A DNA stretch of 64,000 bases from Limnohabitans sp. 63ED37-2. GTDB lineage: Bacteria > Pseudomonadota > Gammaproteobacteria > Burkholderiales > Burkholderiaceae_C. Shown here piece by piece: positions 35,783 through 44,678 of this stretch. Below the pieces are notes generated by a model. That model was not told the origin of the DNA and searched no databases. It was given only the letters and a program-made list of their open reading frames with translations. The stretch is taken from contig NZ_CP011774.1 of NCBI RefSeq assembly GCF_001412535.1, positions 2,537,501-2,601,500 of the forward strand, read 5' to 3'. Position 1 is the first letter of the stretch. Each line of letters starts with the position of its first letter. Both the position numbers and the translations under genes were made by a program.

Positions 35783-37231
35783 TCAATGGCGCGCGCCGGG
35801 CAAGGCGCGACGCGCCCGGGGCTGGCCCGACAAAGGCTGAGGCCGCAATATGGCCACGGTGAGGCTGTCGTCACCAAAATACTTTTGCGCCACTGCCTGC
35901 ACCTGAGCGGGCGTGACCTGTCGCAACCGGGCGATCAGCTGCGCCCCGTAGTCCGGCGGCAAGCCCAGCGTCCAGGCCACGCCCAGCTCGCGGGCTTGGT
36001 TGAAGACCGAGTCGAGTTTGTAGATTTCGCTGGCCACCCATTGGGTTTTGACGCGCTGCAGCTCGGCCTCGTTCACGCCTTCAGTGGCCACGCGCTGCAC
36101 CTGCGCCCGCAAGGCCGCTTCCAGGGCTTCAGGGGTTTGGCCTTTGGCGGGCACACCTTCCAGATAGAAGAACTGCGGCCCACGGCCCATGAGGCCGTTG
36201 TAAGCACCCGCGCTGTCGGCCAGGCGGTTTTCGCCTTGGGTCAGGGCACGGTCCAGACGGGCACCGCTGTAACCGTCGAGCACAGCCGCCAGCACCGTCA
36301 GGGCCAAGGCATCGTCGTGCTCGGGCGAGGCCGCGAGGCTCGCCAAACGCGGCACCTTGAAGGCCAAGGCCACATACGACTGCTCGGCCGGGGCTTTGAA
36401 TTCAAAGCGGCGCAGGCCTTGCTGCGCGGGCTCTTCCCGGGGTTTGCGCTCCGGCACGGCGCGGGCGGGGATGACGCCGTAGTATTTTTCAGCCAGCGCT
36501 TTGACTTGCAGGGGGTCGACATCGCCTGCCACCACCACCACCGCGTTGGCCGGGCTGTACCACTTGCGGTAAAAGTCGCGGGCATCTTGCGCCGTCATGG
36601 CCTCCAGGTCGCTCATCCAGCCGACGATGGGGCGGCGGTAGGGCGAGGCCGACAAGGCCGTGGCTGAGAGCATTTCGTGCAACTGGGCGCGGGGGTTGTC
36701 TTCGGTGCGCAGGCGGCGTTCTTCTTTCACCACCTCGAGTTCTTTGGCAAATTCGGCGTCGGGCCACTGGTTGTTGGCAAAACGGTCTGACTCCAGACGC
36801 ATCACGACTTCAAGTTGGTTCGACGGAATTTGCTGGAAATAGCCTGTGTAGTCCTTGGCGGTGAAGGCGTTTTCGCGCCCACCCAAAGCGGCCACGCGAC
36901 GCGAAAACTCGCCCGGTGCCAACGTGGGCGTGCCCTTGAACAACATGTGCTCAAGCACATGGGCCACGCCGCTGGTGCCGTCCACCTCGTCCATGGAGCC
37001 CACACGCAGCCACACCATGTGCACCGCAGTGGGGGCGCGGCGGTCGGGTTTGACCCACACACCCATGCCATTGGCCAAGGTGAAGGTGTGGACCTGAGCC
37101 ACGCTGGCCACTGGGGCCTGGCCTGAGGTCTGGGGTGCCGCCTGGCCTTGTGGGGCCTGCGCCGAGGCGCTCAAGCTACTGGCCAACAGGGCTGTGGCCA
37201 AAGAAAGTCCCAATAGAAAGTTCGGTTTCAT
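35783..37231 (-). CDS. M16-family zinc metallopeptidase, active subunit
   Basis: This 482-residue periplasmic peptidase has a signal peptide (MKPNFLLGLSLATALLASSLSASAQA), the inverted zinc motif in VAHVLEHMLFKG (H91, E94, H95) and the downstream glutamate in LEVVKEERR near residue 170. It resembles the PqqL/mitochondrial processing peptidase branch. Start at 37231 or 37240; longer frames run into ftsY and lack a signal at their N terminus. Its start is only 28 bases from the divergent ftsY start, so leader regions overlap. Confidence 0.93.
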   Translation of the reverse strand: MKPNFLLGLSLATALLASSLSASAQAPQGQAAPQTSGQAPVASVAQVHTFTLANGMGVWVKPDRRAPTAVHMVWLRVGSMDEVDGTSGVAHVLEHMLFKGTPTLAPGEFSRRVAALGGRENAFTAKDYTGYFQQIPSNQLEVVMRLESDRFANNQWPDAEFAKELEVVKEERRLRTEDNPRAQLHEMLSATALSASPYRRPIVGWMSDLEAMTAQDARDFYRKWYSPANAVVVVAGDVDPLQVKALAEKYYGVIPARAVPERKPREEPAQQGLRRFEFKAPAEQSYVALAFKVPRLASLAASPEHDDALALTVLAAVLDGYSGARLDRALTQGENRLADSAGAYNGLMGRGPQFFYLEGVPAKGQTPEALEAALRAQVQRVATEGVNEAELQRVKTQWVASEIYKLDSVFNQARELGVAWTLGLPPDYGAQLIARLRQVTPAQVQAVAQKYFGDDSLTVAILRPQPLSGQPRARRALPGARH

Positions 37232-37259
37232 AGAATGCATGATCCTTGAAATCCACGCC

Positions 37260-38339
37260 ATGTTCAGTTTCTTCAAAAAAAAATCCCCACCTGCTGAGGT
37301 CCCATCGGCCCCAGCGGCAGCCTCACCTGCTGTTTCGCCAACTGTTTCAGCACCCTTGGCCGCACAGGCACCCGCGCCTGCCAGCACCCCCACATCGGCT
37401 GCACTGAGCGCTGCAGAAGCAACAGCAAGTGCCCCCGCAACACGCCAAGGCTGGCTCGACCGCCTCAAAGCTGGATTGCGCAAGACCGGCGCCAGCATCA
37501 CCACCGTTTTCACCGGCACACGCATCGACGACGAGCTCTATGAAGAGCTAGAAACCGCGCTGCTGGTGGCCGACACCGGGGTGAAAGCCACCGAGCACTT
37601 GCTGCAAGACCTCAAGCGCCGCGTGAAAGACAGCAAGGCCACAGACCCTTCACAAGTCAAAACCCTGCTGGCCGATGCCATCACCGACTTGCTGCAACCC
37701 CTGCAAAAGCCCCTGAGCATTGGCGACCACCACCCCACGGTGATCATGGTGGCGGGCGTCAACGGCGCGGGCAAAACCACCTCGATTGGCAAACTGACCA
37801 AGCACCTGGCCGACGAAGGCCTGAGCGTGCTGCTGGCTGCAGCCGACACCTTCCGTGCTGCTGCCAAAGAGCAGCTCGCCGTTTGGGCCACCCGCAACAC
37901 GGTCGAGATCATCAGCCAGCAAGGCGGCGACCCGGCCGCTGTGAGCTTTGACGCTGTGAGCGCCGGCCGCGCCCGAGGTCGTGATGTGGTGCTGGTGGAC
38001 ACAGCAGGCCGCTTGCCCACCCAAACGCACCTGATGGAAGAGCTGAAAAAAATCAAGCGTGTGGTGCAAAAGGCCGACGGCACTGCCCCCCACGAAGTTC
38101 TGCTGGTGATCGATGGCAACACCGGGCAAAACGCACTGGCCCAGGTCAAAGCCTTTGACGACACGCTGGGCCTGACGGGCCTGATCGTGACCAAGCTGGA
38201 CGGCACTGCCAAGGGTGGCGTGCTGTGTGCCATTGCCCGCGAAAAGCCGATTCCGGTTTACTTCATTGGCGTGGGCGAGAAGCTAGAAGACTTGGAAACC
38301 TTCAATGCCCGTGAGTTTGCCCAGGCCCTGTTGAACTGA
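37260..38339 (+). CDS. ftsY: Signal recognition particle receptor FtsY
   Basis: FtsY is the membrane-associated GTPase that receives SRP-ribosome complexes for co-translational insertion. The 359 residues have a short A domain rich in Ala and Pro (residues about 10-65) after MFSFFKKKS, the N domain, and the G domain with GVNGAGKTTSIGKL (G1), DTFRAAAKEQL, VDTAGRLPTQ (G3) and TKLDGTAKGG (G4). The ATG at 37260 matches the MFSFFKK start of homologues. It precedes rpoH, although the usual ftsE and ftsX are not between them. Confidence 0.97.
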   Translation: MFSFFKKKSPPAEVPSAPAAASPAVSPTVSAPLAAQAPAPASTPTSAALSAAEATASAPATRQGWLDRLKAGLRKTGASITTVFTGTRIDDELYEELETALLVADTGVKATEHLLQDLKRRVKDSKATDPSQVKTLLADAITDLLQPLQKPLSIGDHHPTVIMVAGVNGAGKTTSIGKLTKHLADEGLSVLLAAADTFRAAAKEQLAVWATRNTVEIISQQGGDPAAVSFDAVSAGRARGRDVVLVDTAGRLPTQTHLMEELKKIKRVVQKADGTAPHEVLLVIDGNTGQNALAQVKAFDDTLGLTGLIVTKLDGTAKGGVLCAIAREKPIPVYFIGVGEKLEDLETFNAREFAQALLN

Positions 38340-38439
38340 CCCACCGAAACTGCGCCGTTTCCCAGTGCACAGACCTGCCGACGCCCTGCCCGCAAAATGC
38401 GGGAAAACCCTGAAGCCAACGGCCCCTTGATGCCGCTGA

Positions 38440-38466
38440 TTAGCACTCCTCCCAAGAGAGTGCTAA
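38440..38466. promoter_or_regulatory. CIRCE element (HrcA operator) over the rpoH promoter
   Basis: TTAGCACTC-N9-GAGTGCTAA is a perfect 9-9-9 match to the CIRCE consensus bound by the heat-shock repressor HrcA. A possible promoter lies within it: -35 TTAGCA at 38440 and -10 TAATAT at 38464 with an 18-base spacer, which would start transcription about 20 bases before the rpoH ATG. HrcA binding would then block RNA polymerase directly. Confidence 0.93.
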
Positions 38467-38495
38467 TATTGGGGTATTCTGAAAGGAGTTCTGGT

Positions 38496-39428
38496 ATGAA
38501 CATTCAAACTGGTTCCCCCGCCACAGCCCTCGCGCTGAGCAACCCCTGGGCGGTTGTGCCCTCGCTCGGCCACCTGGACGCCTACATTTCTGCGGTCAAC
38601 CGCATGCCCATGCTCACTCTCGAGGAAGAGCAAGAGGCCGCCCGCCAACTCAAAGCCAACGACGACCTGGAAGCCGCCCGAAAGCTGGTGCTTTCGCACT
38701 TGCGCTTGGTGGTTTCGGTGTCGCGCCAGTACCTGGGCTACGGCCTGCCGCACGGCGACCTGATCCAGGAAGGCAATGTGGGCCTGATGAAAGCCGTCAA
38801 GCGCTTCGACCCCGATCAAGGCGTGCGCCTGGTCAGCTATGCGCTGCACTGGATCAAGGCCGAGATCCACGAGTACATCCTGAAAAACTGGCGCATGGTC
38901 AAGGTGGCCACCACCAAGGCCCAGCGCAAGCTGTTTTTCAACCTGCGCTCGATGAAGCAAGGCTACAAAGCAGATGCCGACGAAGGCACCCACCGCGACA
39001 CGCTGACGCCCGACCAAGTCGACTCGATGGCCAACAGCCTGAACGTCAAGCGCGAGGAAGTGTGTGAGATGGAAATGCGCATGTCCGGCGGCGATGTGTT
39101 GCTGGACCCGGCCCCATCGGACGATGGCGAGCAGGCCTTTGGCCCCATCGCTTACCTGGCCGATGTGAACCACGAACCCACTGCCATGATCGAAGCGCAC
39201 CAGCGCGATGTGATGGCCAGCGATGGCTTGGCCAGCGCCCTGAGCGTGCTGGACGACCGCAGTCGCCGCATCGTGGAAGAGCGCTGGCTCAAGGTCAACG
39301 ACAACGGCTCGGGCGGCATGACGCTGCACGACCTGGCCGACGAATACGGCGTGAGCGCCGAGCGCATCCGCCAAATCGAAGTGGCGGCCATGAAGAAAAT
39401 GAAAAAGGCGCTGGTCGAGTTCGCTTGA
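38496..39428 (+). CDS. rpoH: RNA polymerase heat-shock sigma factor RpoH (sigma-32)
   Basis: This 310-residue sigma-70 family factor directs RNA polymerase to heat-shock promoters. Region 2 is in LRLVVSVSRQYLGYGLPHGDLIQEGNVGLMKAVKRFD and WIKAEIHEYILKNWRMVKV; the RpoH-specific box is KAQRKLFFNLR; region 4 ends in LADEYGVSAERIRQIEVAAM. AAGGAG precedes the ATG at 38496. A perfect CIRCE element sits 30 bases upstream, so HrcA probably represses it, giving a cascade in which HrcA governs sigma-32. A terminator follows. Confidence 0.97.
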   Translation: MNIQTGSPATALALSNPWAVVPSLGHLDAYISAVNRMPMLTLEEEQEAARQLKANDDLEAARKLVLSHLRLVVSVSRQYLGYGLPHGDLIQEGNVGLMKAVKRFDPDQGVRLVSYALHWIKAEIHEYILKNWRMVKVATTKAQRKLFFNLRSMKQGYKADADEGTHRDTLTPDQVDSMANSLNVKREEVCEMEMRMSGGDVLLDPAPSDDGEQAFGPIAYLADVNHEPTAMIEAHQRDVMASDGLASALSVLDDRSRRIVEERWLKVNDNGSGGMTLHDLADEYGVSAERIRQIEVAAMKKMKKALVEFA

Positions 39429-39460
39429 CCACCCGGCCCAAGGGCCATCCTGATTTCGGA

Positions 39461-39486
39461 TACCCGGCCCAGGCCGGGTATTTTTT
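39461..39486 (+). terminator. Intrinsic terminator of rpoH
   Basis: TACCCGGCC-CA-GGCCGGGTA followed by six T lies 32 bases after the rpoH stop and about 50 before the next start. Confidence 0.93.
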
Positions 39487-39536
39487 CGCATGCTGTACGC
39501 TAAAGTCACGGCAGTTTTGTTTTGAAAGGCTCCGCC

Positions 39537-40553
39537 GTGACCACTCCTACCCCCACTGGTTTTTCTCGTCGCCATGTGGCCCAAGCCCTTGGCGCTGCTT
39601 TGGCTTTGGGACTGACGCCCGCCTGGAGCGCCAACGCCTCGGCCCCTTGGCCCACCCAAACCGTGCGACTGGTGGTCGGTTTCCCCGCCGGCTCCAGCCC
39701 CGACCTGACGGCCCGCGCCTTGGCCGAACCCCTGGCCAAAGCGCTGGGGCAAAACGTGATCGTTGAAAACAAAGTGGGCGCAGGCGGCAACATCGCCGCG
39801 GACTTCGTGGCCAAGTCCACCGACGGCCACACCCTGGGCCTGATGATCAACGGCAACATGACGATTGCCCGCATCCTGAACCCCAAGGTGCCTTACGACC
39901 CGCTCAAAGACCTCGCGCCCATCAGCCTGATCGGCAAAGCGCCCTTGGTGTTGGCTATTCCCGCGTCAGGTCCCGGAGTGGTGCCTGGCCAAACCGCAGC
40001 CGAGTGGCTGAGCCAGGCCCAAAAGGCAGGTGACAAGCTCAGTTACGCATCGCCCGGTGTCGGCACTGTGGCGCACCTGGGCATGGAGTTGCTCAAAACC
40101 AAAGCCGGCATTGCCCCGGTGCATGTGCCCTACCCCGGCAACCCGCAAATCATCACTGCCATGCTGGGGGGTCAGGTGCAACTGGCTTTGTTGCCACCGG
40201 CCATGGCGGCCGCCCAAGTGCGCGGGGGCAAACTGCGGGCCATCGGGGCTTCGAGCACTGGGCGCAGCCCGGTGGCTGCCGAGGTGCCCAGCCTCAGTGA
40301 GATCGGGGTGAAGGATTACCAGTTGGAGATCTGGAACGCGGTGGCCGCCCCCGCCTCGATGCCAGCGGCGGTGGCCAGCAAGTTGTCGGCCATGGTCAGC
40401 GACATCGTGCGGGCACCGGAGATGCGTGCGCGTTTGTTCCAGCAGGGCTGGCAAGTGGTGGGCTCCTCGCCTGAAGGCTTGCGCAACCGGATTGAGTCCG
40501 ACACCAAAGCGCTGGGCGACATCATCCGCAGCCAAAAAATCGAGGTGAATTGA
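39537..40553 (+). CDS. Orphan Bug-family periplasmic substrate-binding protein
   Basis: This 338-residue Bug/TctC-type receptor has a signal peptide containing twin arginines (TGFSRRHVAQALGAALALGL, ending near WSANASA). The core VRLVVGFPAGSSPDLTARAL and VVENKVGAGGNIAADFVAK is typical. The GTG at 39537 is preceded by GAAAGG; a TTG at 39522 is the alternative. No tctA or tctB is adjacent, so it must work with a distant permease or serve in sensing, as is common for the numerous orphan Bug proteins of Burkholderiales. Ligand unknown. Confidence 0.9.
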   Translation: MTTPTPTGFSRRHVAQALGAALALGLTPAWSANASAPWPTQTVRLVVGFPAGSSPDLTARALAEPLAKALGQNVIVENKVGAGGNIAADFVAKSTDGHTLGLMINGNMTIARILNPKVPYDPLKDLAPISLIGKAPLVLAIPASGPGVVPGQTAAEWLSQAQKAGDKLSYASPGVGTVAHLGMELLKTKAGIAPVHVPYPGNPQIITAMLGGQVQLALLPPAMAAAQVRGGKLRAIGASSTGRSPVAAEVPSLSEIGVKDYQLEIWNAVAAPASMPAAVASKLSAMVSDIVRAPEMRARLFQQGWQVVGSSPEGLRNRIESDTKALGDIIRSQKIEVN

Positions 40554-40590
40554 CGGGCCGAAATCGGGCCTTGAAGCGGCGCGTGCAGCC

Positions 40591-40608
40591 CCGGGCCCTG
40601 TGGCCCGG
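40591..40608. terminator. GC hairpin between convergent genes, weak terminator candidate
   Basis: CCGGGCC-CTGT-GGCCCGG lies between the convergent Bug receptor and SCO1 stops. There is no T-run on either side, so termination would be inefficient or Rho-assisted. Confidence 0.4.
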
Positions 40609-40610
40609 AC

Positions 40611-41219
40611 TCACTTGCCGCTGAGCAAGATCTTCACGTCGGCGGCCAGCGCCTCGGCCCCACTGGCGTGACGGTTGTACAGGCGAATGCGGCCTTGCGG
40701 GTCAAAGGTGAAGCTGCCCGCCGAGTGGTCCATGGTGTAGCTGGTGGGGGTTTTGCCTTCGACCTTTTTGTAATAGATCTTGAAGTCTTTGGTCACCTTG
40801 GGCAGCTGCTCGGCGGTGGGGCGCAAGGCCACAAAGTCCGGCCCAAAATTGGCCATGTAGGCCTTGAGCAATTCGGGCGTGTCGCGCTCGGGATCCACGG
40901 TGATGAAAACACCTTGCAGCTTGGCCCCATCGGCGCCCAAGAGTTGCTTGGCCTGCGCCATTTCCTGCAAGGCCGTGGGGCAGACATCGGGGCATTGGGT
41001 GAAACCAAAAAACACCACGACGGCCTTGCCCGCAAAGTCCTTGAGGGTGCGCACCTGACCGTTTTGGTCACTCAGCTCCCAGCCCTGCGCATAGTCGGCA
41101 CCCGTGATGTCCACAGCGCGGAAAGCGGGTTTGTCTTGGCCACAGCCACTCAATCCCCACACCGCACCCGCCAAACCCAAGGCCAAAGCTATTCTCATCC
41201 AATCTCTGCGTTGCATCAT
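40611..41219 (-). CDS. SCO1/SenC-type copper chaperone lipoprotein
   Basis: This 202-residue thioredoxin-fold protein delivers copper to the CuA site of cytochrome c oxidase. The ligands are the CxxxC of FTQCPDVCPTAL (C76, C80) and the His of TMDHSAGSF (H165). A lipobox (GLSGC, C26) follows a short hydrophobic stretch, so it is anchored on the periplasmic side. Start at 41219 (or ATG 41216); longer frames overlap ctaB. It is the last gene of the minus-strand oxidase assembly run after ctaB. Confidence 0.95.
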   Translation of the reverse strand: MMQRRDWMRIALALGLAGAVWGLSGCGQDKPAFRAVDITGADYAQGWELSDQNGQVRTLKDFAGKAVVVFFGFTQCPDVCPTALQEMAQAKQLLGADGAKLQGVFITVDPERDTPELLKAYMANFGPDFVALRPTAEQLPKVTKDFKIYYKKVEGKTPTSYTMDHSAGSFTFDPQGRIRLYNRHASGAEALAADVKILLSGK

Positions 41220-41229
41220 GCCCTGGGCC

Positions 41230-42126
41230 TCAAAAAATGTAATGATCGAGCAGCAAAGCGGCAAACAAGGCGCTCAGGTGGATCAAGGAAAAACGGAAGG
41301 TCTTACGGGCCAGTTCGTCCGAGTATTCGCGGTACAAAGCCACCGCGTAACCAATGAAGCCGATGCTCAGCACCACCGCTGCCGCCAAGTACAACCAGGA
41401 ACTCATGCCATACACAAAGGGCATCAAGCACGAAGCCATCAGCACGAAGGTGTAGAGCAGAATTTGCAAGCGCGTGAATTCGTTGCCGTGTGTCACGGGC
41501 AACATGGGCAAACCCGACTTGCGGTAGTCCTCGACCCGGTAGAGCGCCAGCGCCCAGAAATGCGGTGGCGTCCACAGAAAAATGATCAGGAACAAGATCA
41601 AGGCTTCCGGCCCCACCTGACCGGTCATGGCGGCCCAACCCAGCACTGGCGGCATGGCCCCGCTGGCGCCGCCGATCACGATGTTTTGGGGCGTGAGCGG
41701 TTTCAAGATCACGGTGTAGATGATGGCGTAGCCCACAAAGGTGGCAAAGGTGAGCCACATGGTCAGCGGGTTGACCAGCACATAGAGCACCGCCGAGCCC
41801 AAGGCGCAGAGCACGGCTGAAAACAGCAAGGCCTGTTGGTCACTGAGCTCGCCCTTGGCGGTGGGTCGCCAGGCGGTGCGCTTCATTTTGGCGTCGATGG
41901 TTTTTTCGACCAGGCAATTGAAGGCCGCCGCCGCGCCCGCCACCAGCCAGATGCCGATACAAGCCCACAGGCCCAGCTTCAGCTCGGCCCAACTGGGCAC
42001 ACCGGGCACGGCCAGCACCATACCGATCAGGGCACAAAAAACGATCAGTTGAACCACGCGCGGTTTGGTCAGCGCGTAGTACTGTTGCCAGGCATTCAGG
42101 GGCAAACGGGCGGTGGCGACGGTCAT
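41230..42126 (-). CDS. ctaB: Heme O synthase (protoheme IX farnesyltransferase)
   Basis: CtaB/CyoE attaches a farnesyl group to heme B, making heme O, the precursor of heme A. The 298 residues include about nine hydrophobic segments and the prenyl-diphosphate site [19 protein letters not shown] near residue 70. It overlaps ctaA by 4 bases (ATGA) and precedes SCO1 by about 10 bases, so heme A synthesis and copper delivery are read as one unit. Confidence 0.97.
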   Translation of the reverse strand: MTVATARLPLNAWQQYYALTKPRVVQLIVFCALIGMVLAVPGVPSWAELKLGLWACIGIWLVAGAAAAFNCLVEKTIDAKMKRTAWRPTAKGELSDQQALLFSAVLCALGSAVLYVLVNPLTMWLTFATFVGYAIIYTVILKPLTPQNIVIGGASGAMPPVLGWAAMTGQVGPEALILFLIIFLWTPPHFWALALYRVEDYRKSGLPMLPVTHGNEFTRLQILLYTFVLMASCLMPFVYGMSSWLYLAAAVVLSIGFIGYAVALYREYSDELARKTFRFSLIHLSALFAALLLDHYIF

Positions 42127-43253
42127 GCGGCGAGCTTTTCGGATAGGGGGGAAGGCCCTGAATTATCAGCCCGGCTGACACTCAAGGCCCAGGTCAGGGT
42201 CAAGGCCATGGCAGCGGCGCCACCCGTGTGCATCACAGCCGCCAACAAAGGCCAGCCCAACACCACATTGCTCAGGCCCGTGGCGAACTGCAAAGCACAC
42301 AGGCCCAGCAACCAACGGCCTGCCACGGCCAAGCCGGGCTGCTGGCGCAAACGCCAGCCCAGCCACAGCAGCACCGCCAACACCAGCCAGGCGGCCGAGC
42401 GGTGCACAAAATGGATGGACACCAGCGATGCAAAAGGCAGCAACTCGCCGTTGGGGGTGTGGCCCAACTCGCGCCAGATGCTGAAGCCTTGCCAATTCAT
42501 CTCGGGCACCCACTGCCCGTGGCAGGTGGGAAAGTCGGGGCAAGCCAACACCGCGTAATTGGTGCTGACCCAGCCTCCCAAGGCAATTTGCAAACACAGC
42601 AGCACAAAGCCCGCCCACAAACCGAGGCGCAACACCGAAGGCAAGGGCCGCGAGCCTGCGCCGTCATAACGCACGGCTTGTGCCATCAACAAGACCAACA
42701 AACCAATGCCGCCCATCAGGTGCAAGGTGACAATGGCTGGAAACAGTTTCATGGTCACCGTGAGGGCCCCAAAAGCCCCTTGCATGCAGACCCACACCAA
42801 GGTCAAGGTGGGCAACCAGGGGCTGACCTCTCGGCTTTGGCTGCGCAGCCACCAGGTCAGTGCGGCCAAGGTCAAAATCAAGACACCCACCCCGGTGGCC
42901 AGATAGCGGTGCACCATCTCGATCCAGGCCTTGCTCTTGGTGACCGGCCCGGTGGGCATGGCGGTTTCTGCCGCCTTGATTTCGGCTTTGGCACCGATTG
43001 GGGTGGCGCTGCCGTAGCAACCCGGCCAGTCGGGACAGCCCAAGCCGGAATCGGTCAAGCGCGTGAAGGCTCCAAACAGCACCAGATCAAAGGTCAGGAA
43101 CAAGGTGATCAGGGTCAGGGCCTTGAGTCGGCCCGAGGGCGAGGCCCTGCGCTGCTGCCAAAGCCACCAGCCCAAGGGCAAGGCCGCCACGGCCAAGCCC
43201 ACGGCCATGAGCTCCAAAATGGGCTCGAGGTTGTACAGGTCCACTTCGGTCAT
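42123..43253 (-). CDS. ctaA: Heme A synthase (COX15/CtaA)
   Basis: CtaA oxidises the C8 methyl of heme O to the formyl of heme A. The 376-residue membrane protein has eight hydrophobic segments in two four-helix halves; heme-ligand histidines appear in [36 protein letters not shown] and [25 protein letters not shown] is a loop typical of proteobacterial COX15-like forms. Coupled to ctaB by overlap; the SCO-like gene ends 4 bases upstream. Confidence 0.97.
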   Translation of the reverse strand: MTEVDLYNLEPILELMAVGLAVAALPLGWWLWQQRRASPSGRLKALTLITLFLTFDLVLFGAFTRLTDSGLGCPDWPGCYGSATPIGAKAEIKAAETAMPTGPVTKSKAWIEMVHRYLATGVGVLILTLAALTWWLRSQSREVSPWLPTLTLVWVCMQGAFGALTVTMKLFPAIVTLHLMGGIGLLVLLMAQAVRYDGAGSRPLPSVLRLGLWAGFVLLCLQIALGGWVSTNYAVLACPDFPTCHGQWVPEMNWQGFSIWRELGHTPNGELLPFASLVSIHFVHRSAAWLVLAVLLWLGWRLRQQPGLAVAGRWLLGLCALQFATGLSNVVLGWPLLAAVMHTGGAAAMALTLTWALSVSRADNSGPSPLSEKLAA

Positions 43254-43256
43254 GGC

Positions 43257-43970
43257 TCAGCGTCCCGCCTGGTCCCAGGACGAAGAGGCTTTGAGCAATC
43301 GGTCCAGATCGCGTTTGGCTTTGGAGGCGCCGGATACATCCATGTTGGCCGGGAAACGCATCATGAAGTTGCCCATGGGGTCGATCACATACAAGTGGTC
43401 CTGCAACTGCTGCCCCGGGGCTGGGGTGATCCAACTTTGCACCGTGGTCGCATCAAGTCGCAGCACATGGGCCATGTTCAAAGCGGGCAAGAGACCGGGG
43501 GCGACAGGCGCATCGTCACTGACCAACCAGACGCGGTCGAGGCGGTCCTTTTCACGCCCCAAAATTTCACGCAACTGCCGCTGGAAATACAGGTTTTGCT
43601 GACAACGCTCTTCGCACTGGCCCGAGGCCACGGTCACGAGCAACCACTGCCCTTTGAGGCTGGCCAGTGGGACCTCTTGGCCCTGCAGATTTTTGGCACT
43701 GGTTTGGGGCATGTCTTTTTGCGGCTGGATCAGCTCGCCATAGACACGACGGCCTTCGGGGCGGATGACGTAGTAGGTCAGGTAAGAGGCAATCACCGGG
43801 GAAGCGCAGATCAGCAACATGGCGATCATTTTCCAGCGGCCCATGCGGGTGCGTTGGGCATCGGCCTGCACCACCGTCGCCGGGCTGGGCATGTCGTGCA
43901 CCGTCATGGCCAGGGGGCTGTCAGGCAGGTCGTTTTTGGCGGCGGGGTTGGACAATTTGGAACCAGACAT
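43257..43970 (-). CDS. SCO-like thioredoxin-fold membrane protein in the oxidase cluster
   Basis: This 237-residue protein is usually left as a hypothetical transmembrane protein. It has one N-terminal membrane helix (KMIAMLLICASPVIASYLTYY, about residues 48-67) and a periplasmic domain with GQCEERC (C119, C123) and QDHLYVIDPMGNFMMRF (H192), which line up with the CxxxC and DH...DPxG copper ligands of SCO1 in the same cluster. It lies between SURF1 and ctaA; its first 50 bases overlap the SURF1 end if the ATG at 43970 is used, but the ATG at 43907 would avoid this. Likely a copper chaperone or thiol-redox partner for oxidase assembly. Confidence 0.8.
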   Translation of the reverse strand: MSGSKLSNPAAKNDLPDSPLAMTVHDMPSPATVVQADAQRTRMGRWKMIAMLLICASPVIASYLTYYVIRPEGRRVYGELIQPQKDMPQTSAKNLQGQEVPLASLKGQWLLVTVASGQCEERCQQNLYFQRQLREILGREKDRLDRVWLVSDDAPVAPGLLPALNMAHVLRLDATTVQSWITPAPGQQLQDHLYVIDPMGNFMMRFPANMDVSGASKAKRDLDRLLKASSSWDQAGR

Positions 43971-44664
43971 AAAGTAAAGCGATCAGGCCACTCAGGCCAA
44001 ACCATTGAAAAGCGTAACCATGGTGCTTTTCGACACCACTGGCCACCACAGGCCATTCGCGCAGCAGACCTTCAGAGGGGCCGCCCGACTGCAGCAAGGT
44101 GACTTCGAGCACTTTCAAACCCGTTTCTTGCCGATAAGTCGTCAGGTCGAGATTTTGCCGTATCGACCCCGTCTCAGCCCCACCGAAGTCGTAGAGCCTT
44201 GAAGGCCATGGGGCCAAATGGCCTTGTACCTCGACCACGTCTGGAGATGTCTCCACGGGTGGCAAGGCGGTCCGGTCGGTGAAGGAGCGCTGCGCCCAAC
44301 CCCGTTGCACCACCAACACCTCTCCCGTTTCTTCGATCTGGATGGGGGTCAACACAAAAAATCCGGGTTTGGCATTCATTTGGCGGTTGTCCAGATACAC
44401 CGTGAATTGGGGCAACCAGCGCCCGGTGACCACCACCCGTCGGTGCATCAACTCACTCCTTTGGGCCACGTCTTCAGACCCGCGCCTGAGGGTTTTGCCG
44501 TCCAGTGCTTCTTTGGCCGCCTGCTGCGTCCGCGCATCTTGCAAAGCGGTTTTTTCACTTGCGCGACCAAGTTGCCACAAGCCCAGTGAAAAGGTGATGG
44601 CCACGCCGATGGCTGCACCTGCGAGCACCATCCATCTTTTCCAGTGAAGGGGTTTGTCAGTCAT
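43921..44664 (-). CDS. SURF1-family cytochrome c oxidase assembly protein
   Basis: This 247-residue SURF1 homologue assists heme A insertion into oxidase subunit I. Two membrane helices flank a periplasmic domain: WMVLAGAAIGVAITFSLGLWQLGRA at the start and GYAFQWFGLSGLIALLYVWF at the end. The SURF1 signatures VVVTGRWLPQFTVYLDNRQ and VLVVQRGWAQRS are clear. It starts only 14 bases from the divergent DUF2909 gene and overlaps the SCO-like gene. Confidence 0.94.
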   Translation of the reverse strand: MTDKPLHWKRWMVLAGAAIGVAITFSLGLWQLGRASEKTALQDARTQQAAKEALDGKTLRRGSEDVAQRSELMHRRVVVTGRWLPQFTVYLDNRQMNAKPGFFVLTPIQIEETGEVLVVQRGWAQRSFTDRTALPPVETSPDVVEVQGHLAPWPSRLYDFGGAETGSIRQNLDLTTYRQETGLKVLEVTLLQSGGPSEGLLREWPVVASGVEKHHGYAFQWFGLSGLIALLYVWFQIVQPRRQKRPA

Positions 44665-44678
44665 TGGATAATGTGTCC

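Noticed and set aside
38463..39830. A 455-codon open frame on the minus strand
   Set aside because: Antisense to rpoH and the Bug receptor start; it also crosses the rpoH terminator. No independent support.
42228..44102. A 624-codon open frame on the plus strand rich in His and Gln
   Set aside because: It lies wholly antisense to ctaA, the SCO-like gene and part of SURF1, all well supported, and has no ribosome site or recognisable motif.
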